51,595 nucleotides of DNA, from positions 1 to 51,595 of the forward strand of contig NZ_UFQO01000008.1 of NCBI RefSeq assembly GCF_900497595.1. Direction: 5' to 3'. A program made the translations under genes and the position numbers. This stretch comes from Treponema pectinovorum. GTDB lineage: Bacteria; Spirochaetota; Spirochaetia; Treponematales; Treponemataceae. The notes under the pieces are model-generated. The model saw nothing but the letters and a program-made list of their open reading frames with translations, was not told the origin of the DNA and made no database searches. How positions within the stretch are numbered: the stretch's first letter is position 1; each line of letters starts with the position of its first letter. Shown in pieces: positions 17,873-26,811 of the stretch.

Positions 17873-20800
17873 GTGGGTAAAAAATTGGCTGTTCTCTCTA
17901 TTCTTATATCGACGATTGCTGCTGTTGCTGTGGTCATGTTTTTTCGTTTAACCGACAAAGAAAATAATTCGATGAACAAGGTTAAGCACTATACGGATTC
18001 CAGAATAAATCAAATTGATGAATATTTTAGTTCTAGGTCTTCTAATCTGGATGCGCTTTCTGCGGATTTGGAAACTCATCAGACTTCCGCAGTAGCCGCC
18101 GTAAACAGGCTTGAAAAGCAGATTGAAGAATTTAAGTTGATGAGCCGCGGCTTTGAAGAACAGTTTGCAAAGGTCGATAATATTACAAAGAAAATTGATG
18201 AATACGGTAAAGCGCTCGGCGAACTTATGGAGATGACAGACCGAGTTGAAGAAAACCTTGTTGCAGTAAAAAAAGAAAGTGCTGTTGTAGACCGGCTCAA
18301 TTCAAAATTAAACGAAGAAACAAAAGCGGTTGATGCTTTGGAAAAGAAAATTCCACTTATAATTCAAGAATTTAAAAATAAGAACAACGACAGTTTAAAA
18401 ATCATAGGCACAGAATTGTTGAATCAATTTAACTCTCGTGCCGCACAGGTTGAATCTTCTGTAAAAAATTCTGCTGCTCATTCCGATGAAATTCTTTTAA
18501 AGGTTGAGCAGGGAATAAAAACTGCCTACGAAGAGGCGACCAAAAAAGCAAAAAATCTTGAGGATGAAGCATTCAAACGACTTGCAGAAGAAGCAAAAAA
18601 TCGCACCGATTCGTATATAAAAAAATTGATGGAGCGAACGGCTCAACTTTCAAAAGAACAGGAAAGCAAATTGATGGAAATGCAAAAAAATCAGGAAATT
18701 TTCAACAATGCATTTTCGACTTCGATGGCAGAAAAATCTGCGGCTTTGGAAGATGAATTTAGAAACAAAACAGCCTCTCTTTCATCTTTGCTCGCTATGA
18801 AGCATGAAGGATTTTCTAAAGATTTGGATTCAAAAATCTATTCTCTGGAAGAGTCTCTTAACGAACAGGTCAGTTTTTTTGATACAAAAATAAAGGAACA
18901 TGCCGAATCCACCCGAAAACTTAGCGAAGAACTTGTGGCAGAACTTAACGGCAGCGGAAAAAACATGGAAGCGCTAAAAGCAAAACTTGAAAAACAGACC
19001 GCAGAACTTGACCAAAAGTATTCGGGGCTTTTTGAAAAGGCGATTACGGATGCTACTCAAAAAGAAAGTGCCGCGTTTGAAAAATTCCAAGACATTGCAG
19101 ATAAGCATCTTACAAATTACAAAACCACAGTCGAAAATAAAATCAACAAAATTGAAAGCGAAGTAAACAATCGTGTTAGCGTTTTAAATGATGAACTCAA
19201 TAAATCTGTCGCAATCATTCAAAATTCTATGAATGACAGCAAAACTGGAGCAACTGCAACTGCCGAGACAATTAAAAAAGCGACAGAAACTGCAAATGCT
19301 CAACTTGCGGATTTTCAAGCTCAGGCGGATGCAAAAATTGAAGCAATCAATAAGATGCTTGCAGAGAATATGGCAAAAATATCTTCTGCGTACGATATTA
19401 AGCAGACCCAGTTGCTTGCTGAAGTTGACAGGCAGCTTGAAGAATATCGCAAAGATATGGAATATCGCTTTAATAAATTGCAGATGGCAACGAGTGATGT
19501 CGATGCATTGGAAAATACACTTCGCGTTGCATTGGAAAAAACACAACAGGACGTGCTTAAAGATTTTAAATCTTTTGCTGATTTGCAGACGAGCGAGCAA
19601 AAACAATTTGAAAACGGTGTAAAGGAAAATAATCAAGCGTTAATAGAGCAAATTTCTTCCCTTGAAAAAAATCTTGACGATATGAAAGCTGCTGCAAGTG
19701 GAAATGTGAGCGCAGCTCTCAGCGATTTTGAAGCGAAATTTGATGATGACCTTAAAAAACGCAGCGAAAGCATGGATGAGCGTCTTAACGGCTGGAAAAA
19801 TGCGATGGAATCGAAACTTTCTATTGTACAAAGCGATTTTGAAGATAACAGGCGTGAACTTGAAAATAAATATTCAGAAAATCTTAAAAACGAACTTCTG
19901 GAATTGCAAAAGCGCAGTTCTGAGCAGGCGGAATCTGTAAAACAGGGAATTGAAAAAACAGAAACGGAATTGAGGTCAAATCTCGAAGAACTTGAAAAGT
20001 CTTTGAAAGAATTCGCTTTGAACAGTCGCACTCAAATTCAGGATGCAACTGCGGGTCAGGATTCCTTTGTAAAAACGTCGCTGGATTCTTATAATCAGAG
20101 AATTTTAGAATTGCTCGCAAAGGCAGAAAAAGATACTCAACTAAGGCTTGCTTCTCTGGACGAAAATATAAAAGCTCAGTCAGAAAACAACAGAACGAAT
20201 ATAGACGCTATGCTTGGTGAATACAACGTTTGGAGAAATCAATTAAAAACTCAATTTGACCAGACAAAAAATATGTTTGCAGAGCAGCTCAACGGAACAA
20301 AAGAGGCTTCTGTTCAAAAAATAGAAAGTTTAAAAGAAGAATTGGAACAGAGTTTTGATGATTTTAAAAATTCTACAAAAAAGGAAAGAGAAGAACTTTC
20401 TGCGACAATCGACAATTTGCAACGCAATGTTGACGAGTCGATTTCAAGTTATAAGGAGCGTTCACAATCCATTGTTTCACAGTTGAGCGAAATGTATGAA
20501 CAGATGCTGAACGATACTCAAAAGCGAGTTAGGGAACAAAATATTGAATCCGAAAAGAATTTGCGCGACATTCGCTCTAAAATTCAAGAAATCAACGAAA
20601 GTAACGATACTCGCCAAGCAGAAATGGTAATGAAAATGCAAAATGACGCTTCTGATCTTCAAAGCCGCTTGAGCGAAATTGACAAAGAAGTTAAAGATTT
20701 TTCAAATCAGATGCAGGTTTATCAAAAAGCGGAACAATTAAAAACTCAACTTGAATCAGAACTTTCTGAGTTAAAAAACGAGATAAGCAGAGTGGAAACT

Positions 20801-21592
20801 TTCCAGTCAACTGTTGATGAATTAAACGGAAGTTTCCGTTCTATAAGGAATTTAAACGAAGATGTAAATTCAAAGTTGAGCAAATTTTCAAGTGAGAAAA
20901 ATCGCATTGACGAAATGGAAAAAGATTTTAGTCGCCTTGTCCAGTTGAGCGAGCAGATGGATCAGAAAATAGTAGAATTGAACAGAACAAGCGACGATTT
21001 GACTTCGATGCAGTTGAATGTCAGAAAATTCCAAGAGACTTTGGGTGAAATTTCAACGAGATATGACAGGCTTGAAACCAAAGGCAAACAGATTGATGTT
21101 ATATCCAACGAAGTCGATAAAACTTTTGATGTTCTAAAAAATCTCGAAGCGCGTTTAAACGATGCAAGTCGGCATGCGGATACCCTTCCTGCCCAAATTG
21201 AAGATGTTCAAAAAAATATTGATAACCTCGTTAGCAATCGCGCCAAGATAAATGAAGCGGTTGAACAGTTGTCATCGTTGGATAATATACTTTTGCAGGC
21301 AGAAGAAAAAGTTAAGCAGATTCAAACTAGCAGAGAGGGTATTGGACGTACTGAAACAAGGTTGCAGCAACTCGATGCAAAAATCGACCAAAAGATGAAC
21401 TTGCTCGCTGCCATAACGAACGAAGATTTAAAGAAAAATCCTGAACCGCTGGGCAAGGGACTTTCGCCACAAGACCGCGAAAATATAATCAATTTGAGAA
21501 GACAAGGCTGGGAAGTTGAACAGATTGCCCGCACTATGAAGCGCAGCATTGGCGAAATCGAAATGGTTATAGAGATGGGAAATCTAAACTAA
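17873..21592 (+). CDS. Membrane-anchored giant coiled-coil protein with C-terminal HTH-like domain
   Basis: The 1239-aa product starts with GTG. It has one hydrophobic helix (residues about 4-24) and then more than 1100 residues of nearly continuous heptad coiled coil rich in Lys, Glu, Gln, Asn and Ala, like SMC or myosin rods but with no ATPase head. The last 45 residues switch to a compact segment, ENIINLRRQGWEVEQIARTM and then KRSIGEIEMVIEM, which has the layout of a helix-turn-helix of the DUF2802/DUF6115 kind. It could be a structural or tethering protein linking the inner membrane to DNA or a cytoskeleton. That role is inference. There is no good ribosome site; TATAAA stands at 17855-17860. 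Confidence 0.75.
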   Translation: MGKKLAVLSILISTIAAVAVVMFFRLTDKENNSMNKVKHYTDSRINQIDEYFSSRSSNLDALSADLETHQTSAVAAVNRLEKQIEEFKLMSRGFEEQFAKVDNITKKIDEYGKALGELMEMTDRVEENLVAVKKESAVVDRLNSKLNEETKAVDALEKKIPLIIQEFKNKNNDSLKIIGTELLNQFNSRAAQVESSVKNSAAHSDEILLKVEQGIKTAYEEATKKAKNLEDEAFKRLAEEAKNRTDSYIKKLMERTAQLSKEQESKLMEMQKNQEIFNNAFSTSMAEKSAALEDEFRNKTASLSSLLAMKHEGFSKDLDSKIYSLEESLNEQVSFFDTKIKEHAESTRKLSEELVAELNGSGKNMEALKAKLEKQTAELDQKYSGLFEKAITDATQKESAAFEKFQDIADKHLTNYKTTVENKINKIESEVNNRVSVLNDELNKSVAIIQNSMNDSKTGATATAETIKKATETANAQLADFQAQADAKIEAINKMLAENMAKISSAYDIKQTQLLAEVDRQLEEYRKDMEYRFNKLQMATSDVDALENTLRVALEKTQQDVLKDFKSFADLQTSEQKQFENGVKENNQALIEQISSLEKNLDDMKAAASGNVSAALSDFEAKFDDDLKKRSESMDERLNGWKNAMESKLSIVQSDFEDNRRELENKYSENLKNELLELQKRSSEQAESVKQGIEKTETELRSNLEELEKSLKEFALNSRTQIQDATAGQDSFVKTSLDSYNQRILELLAKAEKDTQLRLASLDENIKAQSENNRTNIDAMLGEYNVWRNQLKTQFDQTKNMFAEQLNGTKEASVQKIESLKEELEQSFDDFKNSTKKEREELSATIDNLQRNVDESISSYKERSQSIVSQLSEMYEQMLNDTQKRVREQNIESEKNLRDIRSKIQEINESNDTRQAEMVMKMQNDASDLQSRLSEIDKEVKDFSNQMQVYQKAEQLKTQLESELSELKNEISRVETFQSTVDELNGSFRSIRNLNEDVNSKLSKFSSEKNRIDEMEKDFSRLVQLSEQMDQKIVELNRTSDDLTSMQLNVRKFQETLGEISTRYDRLETKGKQIDVISNEVDKTFDVLKNLEARLNDASRHADTLPAQIEDVQKNIDNLVSNRAKINEAVEQLSSLDNILLQAEEKVKQIQTSREGIGRTETRLQQLDAKIDQKMNLLAAITNEDLKKNPEPLGKGLSPQDRENIINLRRQGWEVEQIARTMKRSIGEIEMVIEMGNLN

Positions 21593-21615
21593 GCGAAGTT
21601 TTGAAAAGCGACAGA

Positions 21616-22860
21616 TTAAGCTTGCTCTAAAAGACAGGTTGCAAACGCTTCGATGGCACGGCTTTGACCGACGTCTCCAAGTTTTTCGCCTGTTTTAGCT
21701 TTTACAAAGATTTGGTCGGAATTTACTTCTAAAGTTTCTGCGATTGAAGCGATAACCGCTTGTCTGTACGGCAGAAATTTTGGTTTTTCCAAGGCGATAA
21801 CGCAGTCAAGGTTTACGAGAGACCAGCCTTCTTCTTTTATTTTTTCCCACACGGTTTTTAAAAGCGATTTTGAGTCGGCATCTTTCCACTTTGCTTCTTC
21901 TGGTGGAAAAAACGAGCCTATGTCTCCGAGTGCACTGGCACCGAGCAGAGCGTCTGTTATCGCGTGAAGAAGCACATCTCCGTCTGAATGCCCATCTTCG
22001 CCAAGTTCACTTTCTATTTGTATCCCGCCAAGCATGAGTTTTCGGTTTTTTACCAAAGCGTGCTTGTCGTAACCTAGCCCAATGCGAATCATCCCTTTTT
22101 CTCCCGATTTTTTGTCTAAATCCTGTTTAAATGTGATTTTTTTGTTGGAACTTTCTCCTGTCGAAACCTTTATTTTTTGTCCATTTGAAAATTCGTCCCA
22201 AATTTCAGTATCGTCTGTAAATTCTTTTGCTGAATTTTGTGCTTTTTTGTGAGCTTGCAAAAGTTCGTCCAAAGGAAAAACCTGTGGAGTTTGAATCGAA
22301 ATCATCTTAGAACGCACAAGGTGCTTTGTTATAAAACCTTTCTCGTCTATTTCTTTTTGAGTGTCTACAGGCTCAATCCCTGCGGCAGCACAACCATTTT
22401 CGAGGGCAAGCGCATAAGTAGAAACTATAATTTTTTTTGAAACAAAGGGACGCGCTCCGTCGTGTATAAAAACCAGTGCAGGATTCTCGCCAAAAACGCT
22501 ATGCAATTTTAGCAAAGCATTGTAAACAGAAGCCTGTCTGTTGTTTCCACCTGGTACAAAGAAAAATTTTATGCCATTTTCTGCTGCTTTTTTTACACGC
22601 TCATCGCTAAAAACTGCTTTGCGGGATTTTTCCTCTTCGATTTTTAAAAGATTGACATCTTCTTTGTGCGGAAAGGTTACGATCACTGCTGAAAATCCAA
22701 GGGTATCTAAAAAAACTGAGGCGGCAGAAGATAGAACTGTACCGCCATTTAATTCAAGATATTCTTTTTTTAGGCCGCCCATGCGGTTTGAAGAGCCAGC
22801 GGCGGTTAAGATTAAAGCAAGTTTTTTTTGACAGGAATCAGCTTTCATCTCCGTCATCAT
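21616..22860 (-). CDS. ispDF: Bifunctional IspD-IspF, non-mevalonate isoprenoid pathway
   Basis: One chain carries two MEP-pathway enzymes: the cytidylyltransferase IspD and the cyclodiphosphate synthase IspF. The IspD half shows LTAAGSSNRMGG with a following Lys, and VFIHDGARPFVS. The IspF half starts near MIRIGLGYDKHALV and contains GEDGHSDGDVLLHAITDALL and ALGDIGSFFP, including the Asp and His metal ligands. The two halves join near residue 240. Fusions of this kind are known in several bacteria including spirochaetes. The N-terminus is uncertain: in-frame ATGs at 22860, 22857 and 22848 all lie within or overlap the end of carD, which implies translational coupling. The convergent coiled-coil gene ends 23 nt away. 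Confidence 0.92.
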   Translation of the reverse strand: MMTEMKADSCQKKLALILTAAGSSNRMGGLKKEYLELNGGTVLSSAASVFLDTLGFSAVIVTFPHKEDVNLLKIEEEKSRKAVFSDERVKKAAENGIKFFFVPGGNNRQASVYNALLKLHSVFGENPALVFIHDGARPFVSKKIIVSTYALALENGCAAAGIEPVDTQKEIDEKGFITKHLVRSKMISIQTPQVFPLDELLQAHKKAQNSAKEFTDDTEIWDEFSNGQKIKVSTGESSNKKITFKQDLDKKSGEKGMIRIGLGYDKHALVKNRKLMLGGIQIESELGEDGHSDGDVLLHAITDALLGASALGDIGSFFPPEEAKWKDADSKSLLKTVWEKIKEEGWSLVNLDCVIALEKPKFLPYRQAVIASIAETLEVNSDQIFVKAKTGEKLGDVGQSRAIEAFATCLLEQA

Positions 22861-23488
22861 CGCTTTCTTCATCGTCAGAATCGTCTCTCTCATCGGAATC
22901 ATCGTCTTCATTATTTGACGATGCAGTCAAATCATCTCCAAATTCGTCATCATCGTCATCGTCGCTATCAAGTTGAACAGCTTTCTTTTCGTGAATTGCA
23001 TTGACTTCAAGTTTTGCATGGAGCATTGCTTCTATCTCTTTTGTAGAAATTCCCAGTGCAAGCGAAATTTCGTCTGTAAGGAGTTTTCTTGCGGTATCGT
23101 AGAGTTTTCTCTCTTGAATTGGAAGTTCCTTTACTTTTGAGCGATGATAGAGGGTTCGAACGATATTTGTTATGTCTTCTATGCTTCCTTTTTTTAAGAG
23201 GTCAAGGTTCATCTGGTAGCGCAATTTCCAGTCCGAAGTTACAGATTCAACTGGTTCTCCTAAAATTTCCAATGCTTTTTGCGCTTCATCTGCGGAAACA
23301 ATCTTTCTTATTCCAAGTTTTTCTGAATTTGCTACAGGAACCATGACTATCATGTCTGAAACTTCAAGGTAGATTCTGTAATATTGAACGATTTGTTCGC
23401 CGTTTTTTCTGTCAAAAATTTCTTTGATTTCGCCTACACCTTGGCTCGGATAAACTACTTTTTCGTTAAGTAAAAATTGTGTACTCAT
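22838..23488 (-). CDS. carD: CarD/CdnL-family RNA polymerase-binding regulator with acidic tail
   Basis: CarD proteins bind the RNA polymerase beta subunit and stabilise open promoter complexes. The first 165 residues are a full family member: an N-terminal Tudor-like RNA-polymerase-interacting domain (NEKVVYPSQGVGEI, then IYLEVSDMIVMVPV) and a helical C-terminal domain (NIVRTLYHRSKVKELPIQER, LLTDEISLALG). After residue about 172 comes an extra tail of some 43 residues, of which roughly 27 are Asp or Glu and most others Ser. The tail DNA is a GAT/GAC-rich low-complexity run. The gene has no ribosome site and a promoter -10 box close to the ATG. Its end overlaps the ispDF start. Confidence 0.92.
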   Translation of the reverse strand: MSTQFLLNEKVVYPSQGVGEIKEIFDRKNGEQIVQYYRIYLEVSDMIVMVPVANSEKLGIRKIVSADEAQKALEILGEPVESVTSDWKLRYQMNLDLLKKGSIEDITNIVRTLYHRSKVKELPIQERKLYDTARKLLTDEISLALGISTKEIEAMLHAKLEVNAIHEKKAVQLDSDDDDDDEFGDDLTASSNNEDDDSDERDDSDDEESDDDGDES

Positions 23489-23497
23489 ATTCTTTAT

Positions 23498-23526
23498 AAT
23501 ATATCATAAATAAGGCTTTAGTTCAA
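23498..23526 (-). promoter_or_regulatory. carD promoter with extended -10, very short leader
   Basis: On the minus strand, TTGAAC (23526-23521), a 17-nt spacer and TGaTATATT (-10 at 23503-23498) lie nine nt before the ATG at 23488. An overlapping TATTAT would be seven nt away. Either way the predicted leader is zero to three nt. Confidence 0.6.
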
Positions 23527-23560
23527 TTCACAGAAAATTGCATTATTTTCAACAATATTC

Positions 23561-23589
23561 TTGCATTTTCTATTTATTTCATCTATATT
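23561..23589 (+). promoter_or_regulatory. Promoter of the RNA helicase gene
   Basis: TTGCAT (23561-23566), a 17-nt spacer and TATATT (23584-23589) predict a start near 23596 and a leader of about 107 nt. The leader contains the direct repeat TACGGTGTAT at 23645-23654 and again at 23663-23672. Confidence 0.55.
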
Positions 23590-23702
23590 GTGCGCACAGC
23601 ACAGAGGGTGCTGACATTTTAACTGCGATTTTGTAGCCTTTTTGTACGGTGTATCTGATTTTTACGGTGTATTTTGAAGGCTGGATTTCGCCTTTGGGAT
23701 AC

Positions 23703-25862
23703 ATGATGAAAGACTCAAAATTTAATGCCGAAGATATTTTGGCAAACCGCGATGGTGTTTTTGTCGAAACAACACCAATTCAAAATGCTGACGAATCTGA
23801 AGATTCAGAAGAAATTTCCTTTGCCGATTTAGGATTGAGCGAAAAAATCTTAGATGCAATCGAAAAAAAAGGTTTTAAAACTCCTTCTCCTATTCAAACT
23901 CTGGCAATTCCTCGCTTGCTCAACGGCGACACAAATCTAATCGCAAAGGCAAGAACTGGAACTGGAAAAACTGCTGCATTTGGACTTCCAATCGTTCAAA
24001 ATATCTGCGAAGAAAGCGACCATGTTCGTGCACTTATTCTAGAACCAACCAGAGAACTTGCGATTCAAACCTGCAACGAAATGCAATCATTTTCGACGGG
24101 AAAATTTCCGCGTGTTGCCGTTTTGTACGGTGGCGCTTCGTATTCAACACAAATAAGAGATTTAAAACGAGGAACAGAAATCGTTGTTGGAACTCCAGGT
24201 CGCATAAAAGATCACTTGGAAAGGGGAACTTTAAAACTCGACAAGATTGATTATTTTATCCTTGACGAAGGCGACGAAATGCTCGACATGGGCTTTGTTG
24301 ACGACATAAAGTCAATCTTTGCACAGGCAAATCCTTCCAGCAGAATCCTGCTTTTTAGCGCGACAATGCCAAAACCAATATTGCAGATTGCCGAAGAGTT
24401 TATGGGCGAATACGATGTTGTCGAAGAAGAGGGTTTTGTTGAAGAGCCTTTGCTGATAGACCAGAAATATTGGGTTGTGAGCGAGCGTGATAAGATTGAA
24501 GCCTTGGTTCGCCTTATCGACATTTCGCCGGATTTTTATGGGCTTGTCTTTACAATGACAAAAAACGATGCCGATACAGTTAGCAGGCTTTTGGACGAGC
24601 GCGGATACGAAGCGGCAGCCTTGCACGGCGATGTTCCGCAAGGTCAGCGGGAGAAAATCCTTGCCAGATTTAGAAATAAAAAAACTCGAATTCTCGTTGC
24701 AACGGATGTCGCGGCTCGTGGTATCGACATAACAGGGTTGAGCCATGTTGTAAATTATTCTCTTCCGTTTGACGCTGCAACTTATGTTCACAGGATTGGA
24801 AGAACAGGTCGTGCAGGAACTTCAGGAATTGCGGTTACTTTCGTGCGACCGGAAGAAAGGCGAAAACTAGAATTCTTAAAAAAACGAATTCGCATTGCTG
24901 CAAAAGGCGAAATGATTGAAGAAAATGTTCCGTCGGTTGTTCAAGTTTTAGAAGTAAAAAGACAGCGAATTTTTGATGAACTCAAAGAAAAACTTGGTTT
25001 AAAAGCAAAATTCGAGAGCGAAAACGATGATTTTGATTTGGACGATAAAAATCAAACCTATGATGATGAGACGATTCCAATTTTTGATGAAAGTGCAAAT
25101 CAAAATGAAAATTCAATAGGAATGAAAGAATTTCAATCGGAAGATAAAAATTCACCTAAAAAAACTTTTGAGCCTAAATTGATTCAAGTAAAAGATTTGT
25201 ATAAAAAAGCTGCCGATGAACTTTGCGGGGAATACGATGCAAAGGATATCCTTGCTGCTGTTTTAGAAATAAACTACGGAAACTCGCTCGACGAAAGCCA
25301 CTACGGAAAAGTTATGGCTGCTCGCTCAGGGGGGGGCTCAACTCCTGACCAGAAACGAATTTATGTCCAGCTTGGAAGGCGAGATGGCTACAATGCAAAG
25401 TCAATCGCCGAATATTTTAGCGATTTACTCCATATTCCTGGCAGAATGGTTGACCGAATTGATGTGAGCCAGAATTTTTCATTGTTGAGTTTACCTTCTG
25501 TAAATGCAGTTCGTGCGTTGGAACTTTCTAAAAGTCGCACGAGCCTTCCGCACATGCACCTTGATTCAAAAGATGACGACAACTTTTTTGGCAGTGGTCG
25601 CAGCCGTTCAAGAAGACGAGATGGTGGAAGATTTGAAAAGTCCGAAGGAAGTTTTTTTCGCCGTGGCGAAAGGCAAAGTCGCTTTGGAGCAGATCGCTAT
25701 TCAGTAGCAAGAGGAGAAAATTCCAGCAGGGAGCGCGGTAAGCGCAGCAAATTTCTTGGAAACTTGAAAAATGAACACGGAAGAGCGCGAGTACATACTT
25801 CAACAACAAGAAATGGAGCGAGTGCTTATAAAAAATCCAGCAGGAATTTTGAAGAATTTTAA
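23703..25862 (+). CDS. DEAD-box-type RNA helicase (DeaD/CsdA-like) with DEGD motif and DbpA-type RNA-binding domain
   Basis: An ATP-dependent RNA helicase likely to act in ribosome assembly or mRNA turnover. Motif I is ARTGTGKTAAFG, motif III LLFSATMPK and motif VI HRIGRTGRAG. A Q-motif-like FKTPSPIQ is also present. Motif II, however, reads DEGD (residues about 188-191) in place of DEAD. After the two RecA domains (to about 430) comes an acidic linker. A DbpA-type RNA-binding domain follows (IYVQLGRRDGYNAKSIAEYF, about 550-625), and then a basic Arg/Gly/Ser-rich tail. A run of eight G at 25329-25336 sits just before the RNA-binding domain. Start: ATG 23703 or 23706; the GTG at 23649 in the leader is rejected. 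Confidence 0.9.
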   Translation: MMKDSKFNAEDILANRDGVFVETTPIQNADESEDSEEISFADLGLSEKILDAIEKKGFKTPSPIQTLAIPRLLNGDTNLIAKARTGTGKTAAFGLPIVQNICEESDHVRALILEPTRELAIQTCNEMQSFSTGKFPRVAVLYGGASYSTQIRDLKRGTEIVVGTPGRIKDHLERGTLKLDKIDYFILDEGDEMLDMGFVDDIKSIFAQANPSSRILLFSATMPKPILQIAEEFMGEYDVVEEEGFVEEPLLIDQKYWVVSERDKIEALVRLIDISPDFYGLVFTMTKNDADTVSRLLDERGYEAAALHGDVPQGQREKILARFRNKKTRILVATDVAARGIDITGLSHVVNYSLPFDAATYVHRIGRTGRAGTSGIAVTFVRPEERRKLEFLKKRIRIAAKGEMIEENVPSVVQVLEVKRQRIFDELKEKLGLKAKFESENDDFDLDDKNQTYDDETIPIFDESANQNENSIGMKEFQSEDKNSPKKTFEPKLIQVKDLYKKAADELCGEYDAKDILAAVLEINYGNSLDESHYGKVMAARSGGGSTPDQKRIYVQLGRRDGYNAKSIAEYFSDLLHIPGRMVDRIDVSQNFSLLSLPSVNAVRALELSKSRTSLPHMHLDSKDDDNFFGSGRSRSRRRDGGRFEKSEGSFFRRGERQSRFGADRYSVARGENSSRERGKRSKFLGNLKNEHGRARVHTSTTRNGASAYKKSSRNFEEF

Positions 25863-25912
25863 TTTTATTTAGAACGCGGATATCTTGCAAAAAGCGTTAA
25901 TCGCCGATAAAA

Positions 25913-25965
25913 AAAGCCACAGTTTTGAAATACAATTCATTGTGTAGTTTCAACTCTGTGGCTTT
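25913..25965 (-). terminator. Long hairpin terminator of hisF, between convergent genes
   Basis: An interrupted inverted repeat has outer arms AAAGCCACAG and CTGTGGCTTT and inner pairing segments (AGTT/AACT, GAAA/TTTC, CAAT/ATTG). Read on the minus strand it ends in GGC followed by seven T, so it should stop hisF transcription. On the plus strand the T-run is weak (TTTATCATT). Confidence 0.7.
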
Positions 25966-26020
25966 ATCATTAAAAAATCATTTTAAGTAGTAAAATATTT
26001 GAGCGAATTTTGAAATCTTC

Positions 26021-26785
26021 TTAAAGTCTTACAGGCACGCCTTCTCCTTTTAATTCTTCTTTTATTCCTTGAACCGTATAGCCCAAACTGTGAACCATGC
26101 TTGCAATAAGGGCTGCGTCTGCTTTTCCGTCTGTTAAAACATCTTTTAAATGTTGAACAGTTCCTCCTCCGCCAGAAGCGATTACAGGAACGCTCACATT
26201 TTCTGCGATCATTTTTGTAAGATTTAATTCGTAACCGGTTTTCATGCCGTCAGCATCTATAGAGTTTAAAACGATTTCGCCAGCCCCCAATTCGACAGCG
26301 TGCTTTGCCCATTCTAAAGCGTCGAGTTCCGTTTTTACCCGGCCACCGTTTATGTAAACGCTGTATCCGCTCGGTGCAGATTCATCTTTTTTTGCGTCCA
26401 TTCCCAATACAATGCACTGGTTCCCAAAAATTTTTGCGCCTTCAGTTATGAGCTTCGGATTTTTTACAGCCTGACTATTTAAACTCACCTTTTCAGCTCC
26501 TGCAAGAATTGTAGAGCGTATATCTTCTACACAGCCGATTCCTCCGCCCACACAAAATGGAATAAAAATCTGTTCCGCAACTTTGCTTATCAAATTTAAG
26601 ATTGGGCCTCGCGAATTTGCGCTTGCCATTATGTCGTAAAAGACCAGTTCATCGACTCCCTGCTCGTAATATTTTTTTGCCATTTCCACAGGGTCTCCAA
26701 TATCCACATTATTCTGAAATTTTACGCCTTTTGTTGTTCTTCCGTCTTTTACATCCAGACAAACTATTATTCTTTTTTTTAGCAT
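26021..26785 (-). CDS. hisF: Imidazole glycerol phosphate synthase, cyclase subunit
   Basis: HisF takes ammonia from HisH and closes the imidazole ring in histidine synthesis, releasing AICAR to purine metabolism. The 254-aa (beta/alpha)8 barrel shows the catalytic Asp11 in [23 protein letters not shown], the phosphate-binding CVGGGI and IASGGGGT, and the second catalytic Asp in GMDAKKD. ATG 26785 is supported by AAAGGT seven to eight nt upstream; the frame extends further upstream into hisH but lacks family similarity there. It lies 26 nt after hisH. No other his gene is in the window. LPS-type HisF paralogues (WbuZ) are a less likely reading. Confidence 0.9.
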   Translation of the reverse strand: MLKKRIIVCLDVKDGRTTKGVKFQNNVDIGDPVEMAKKYYEQGVDELVFYDIMASANSRGPILNLISKVAEQIFIPFCVGGGIGCVEDIRSTILAGAEKVSLNSQAVKNPKLITEGAKIFGNQCIVLGMDAKKDESAPSGYSVYINGGRVKTELDALEWAKHAVELGAGEIVLNSIDADGMKTGYELNLTKMIAENVSVPVIASGGGGTVQHLKDVLTDGKADAALIASMVHSLGYTVQGIKEELKGEGVPVRL

Positions 26786-26811
26786 GATTTTTACCTTTGA
26801 TTTTGATTTTT

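Noticed and set aside
19233-19622. 129-codon plus-strand frame within the coiled-coil gene
   Set aside because: It is an out-of-frame shadow with Lys/Leu/Arg-rich composition caused by the repetitive codon use of the coiled coil.
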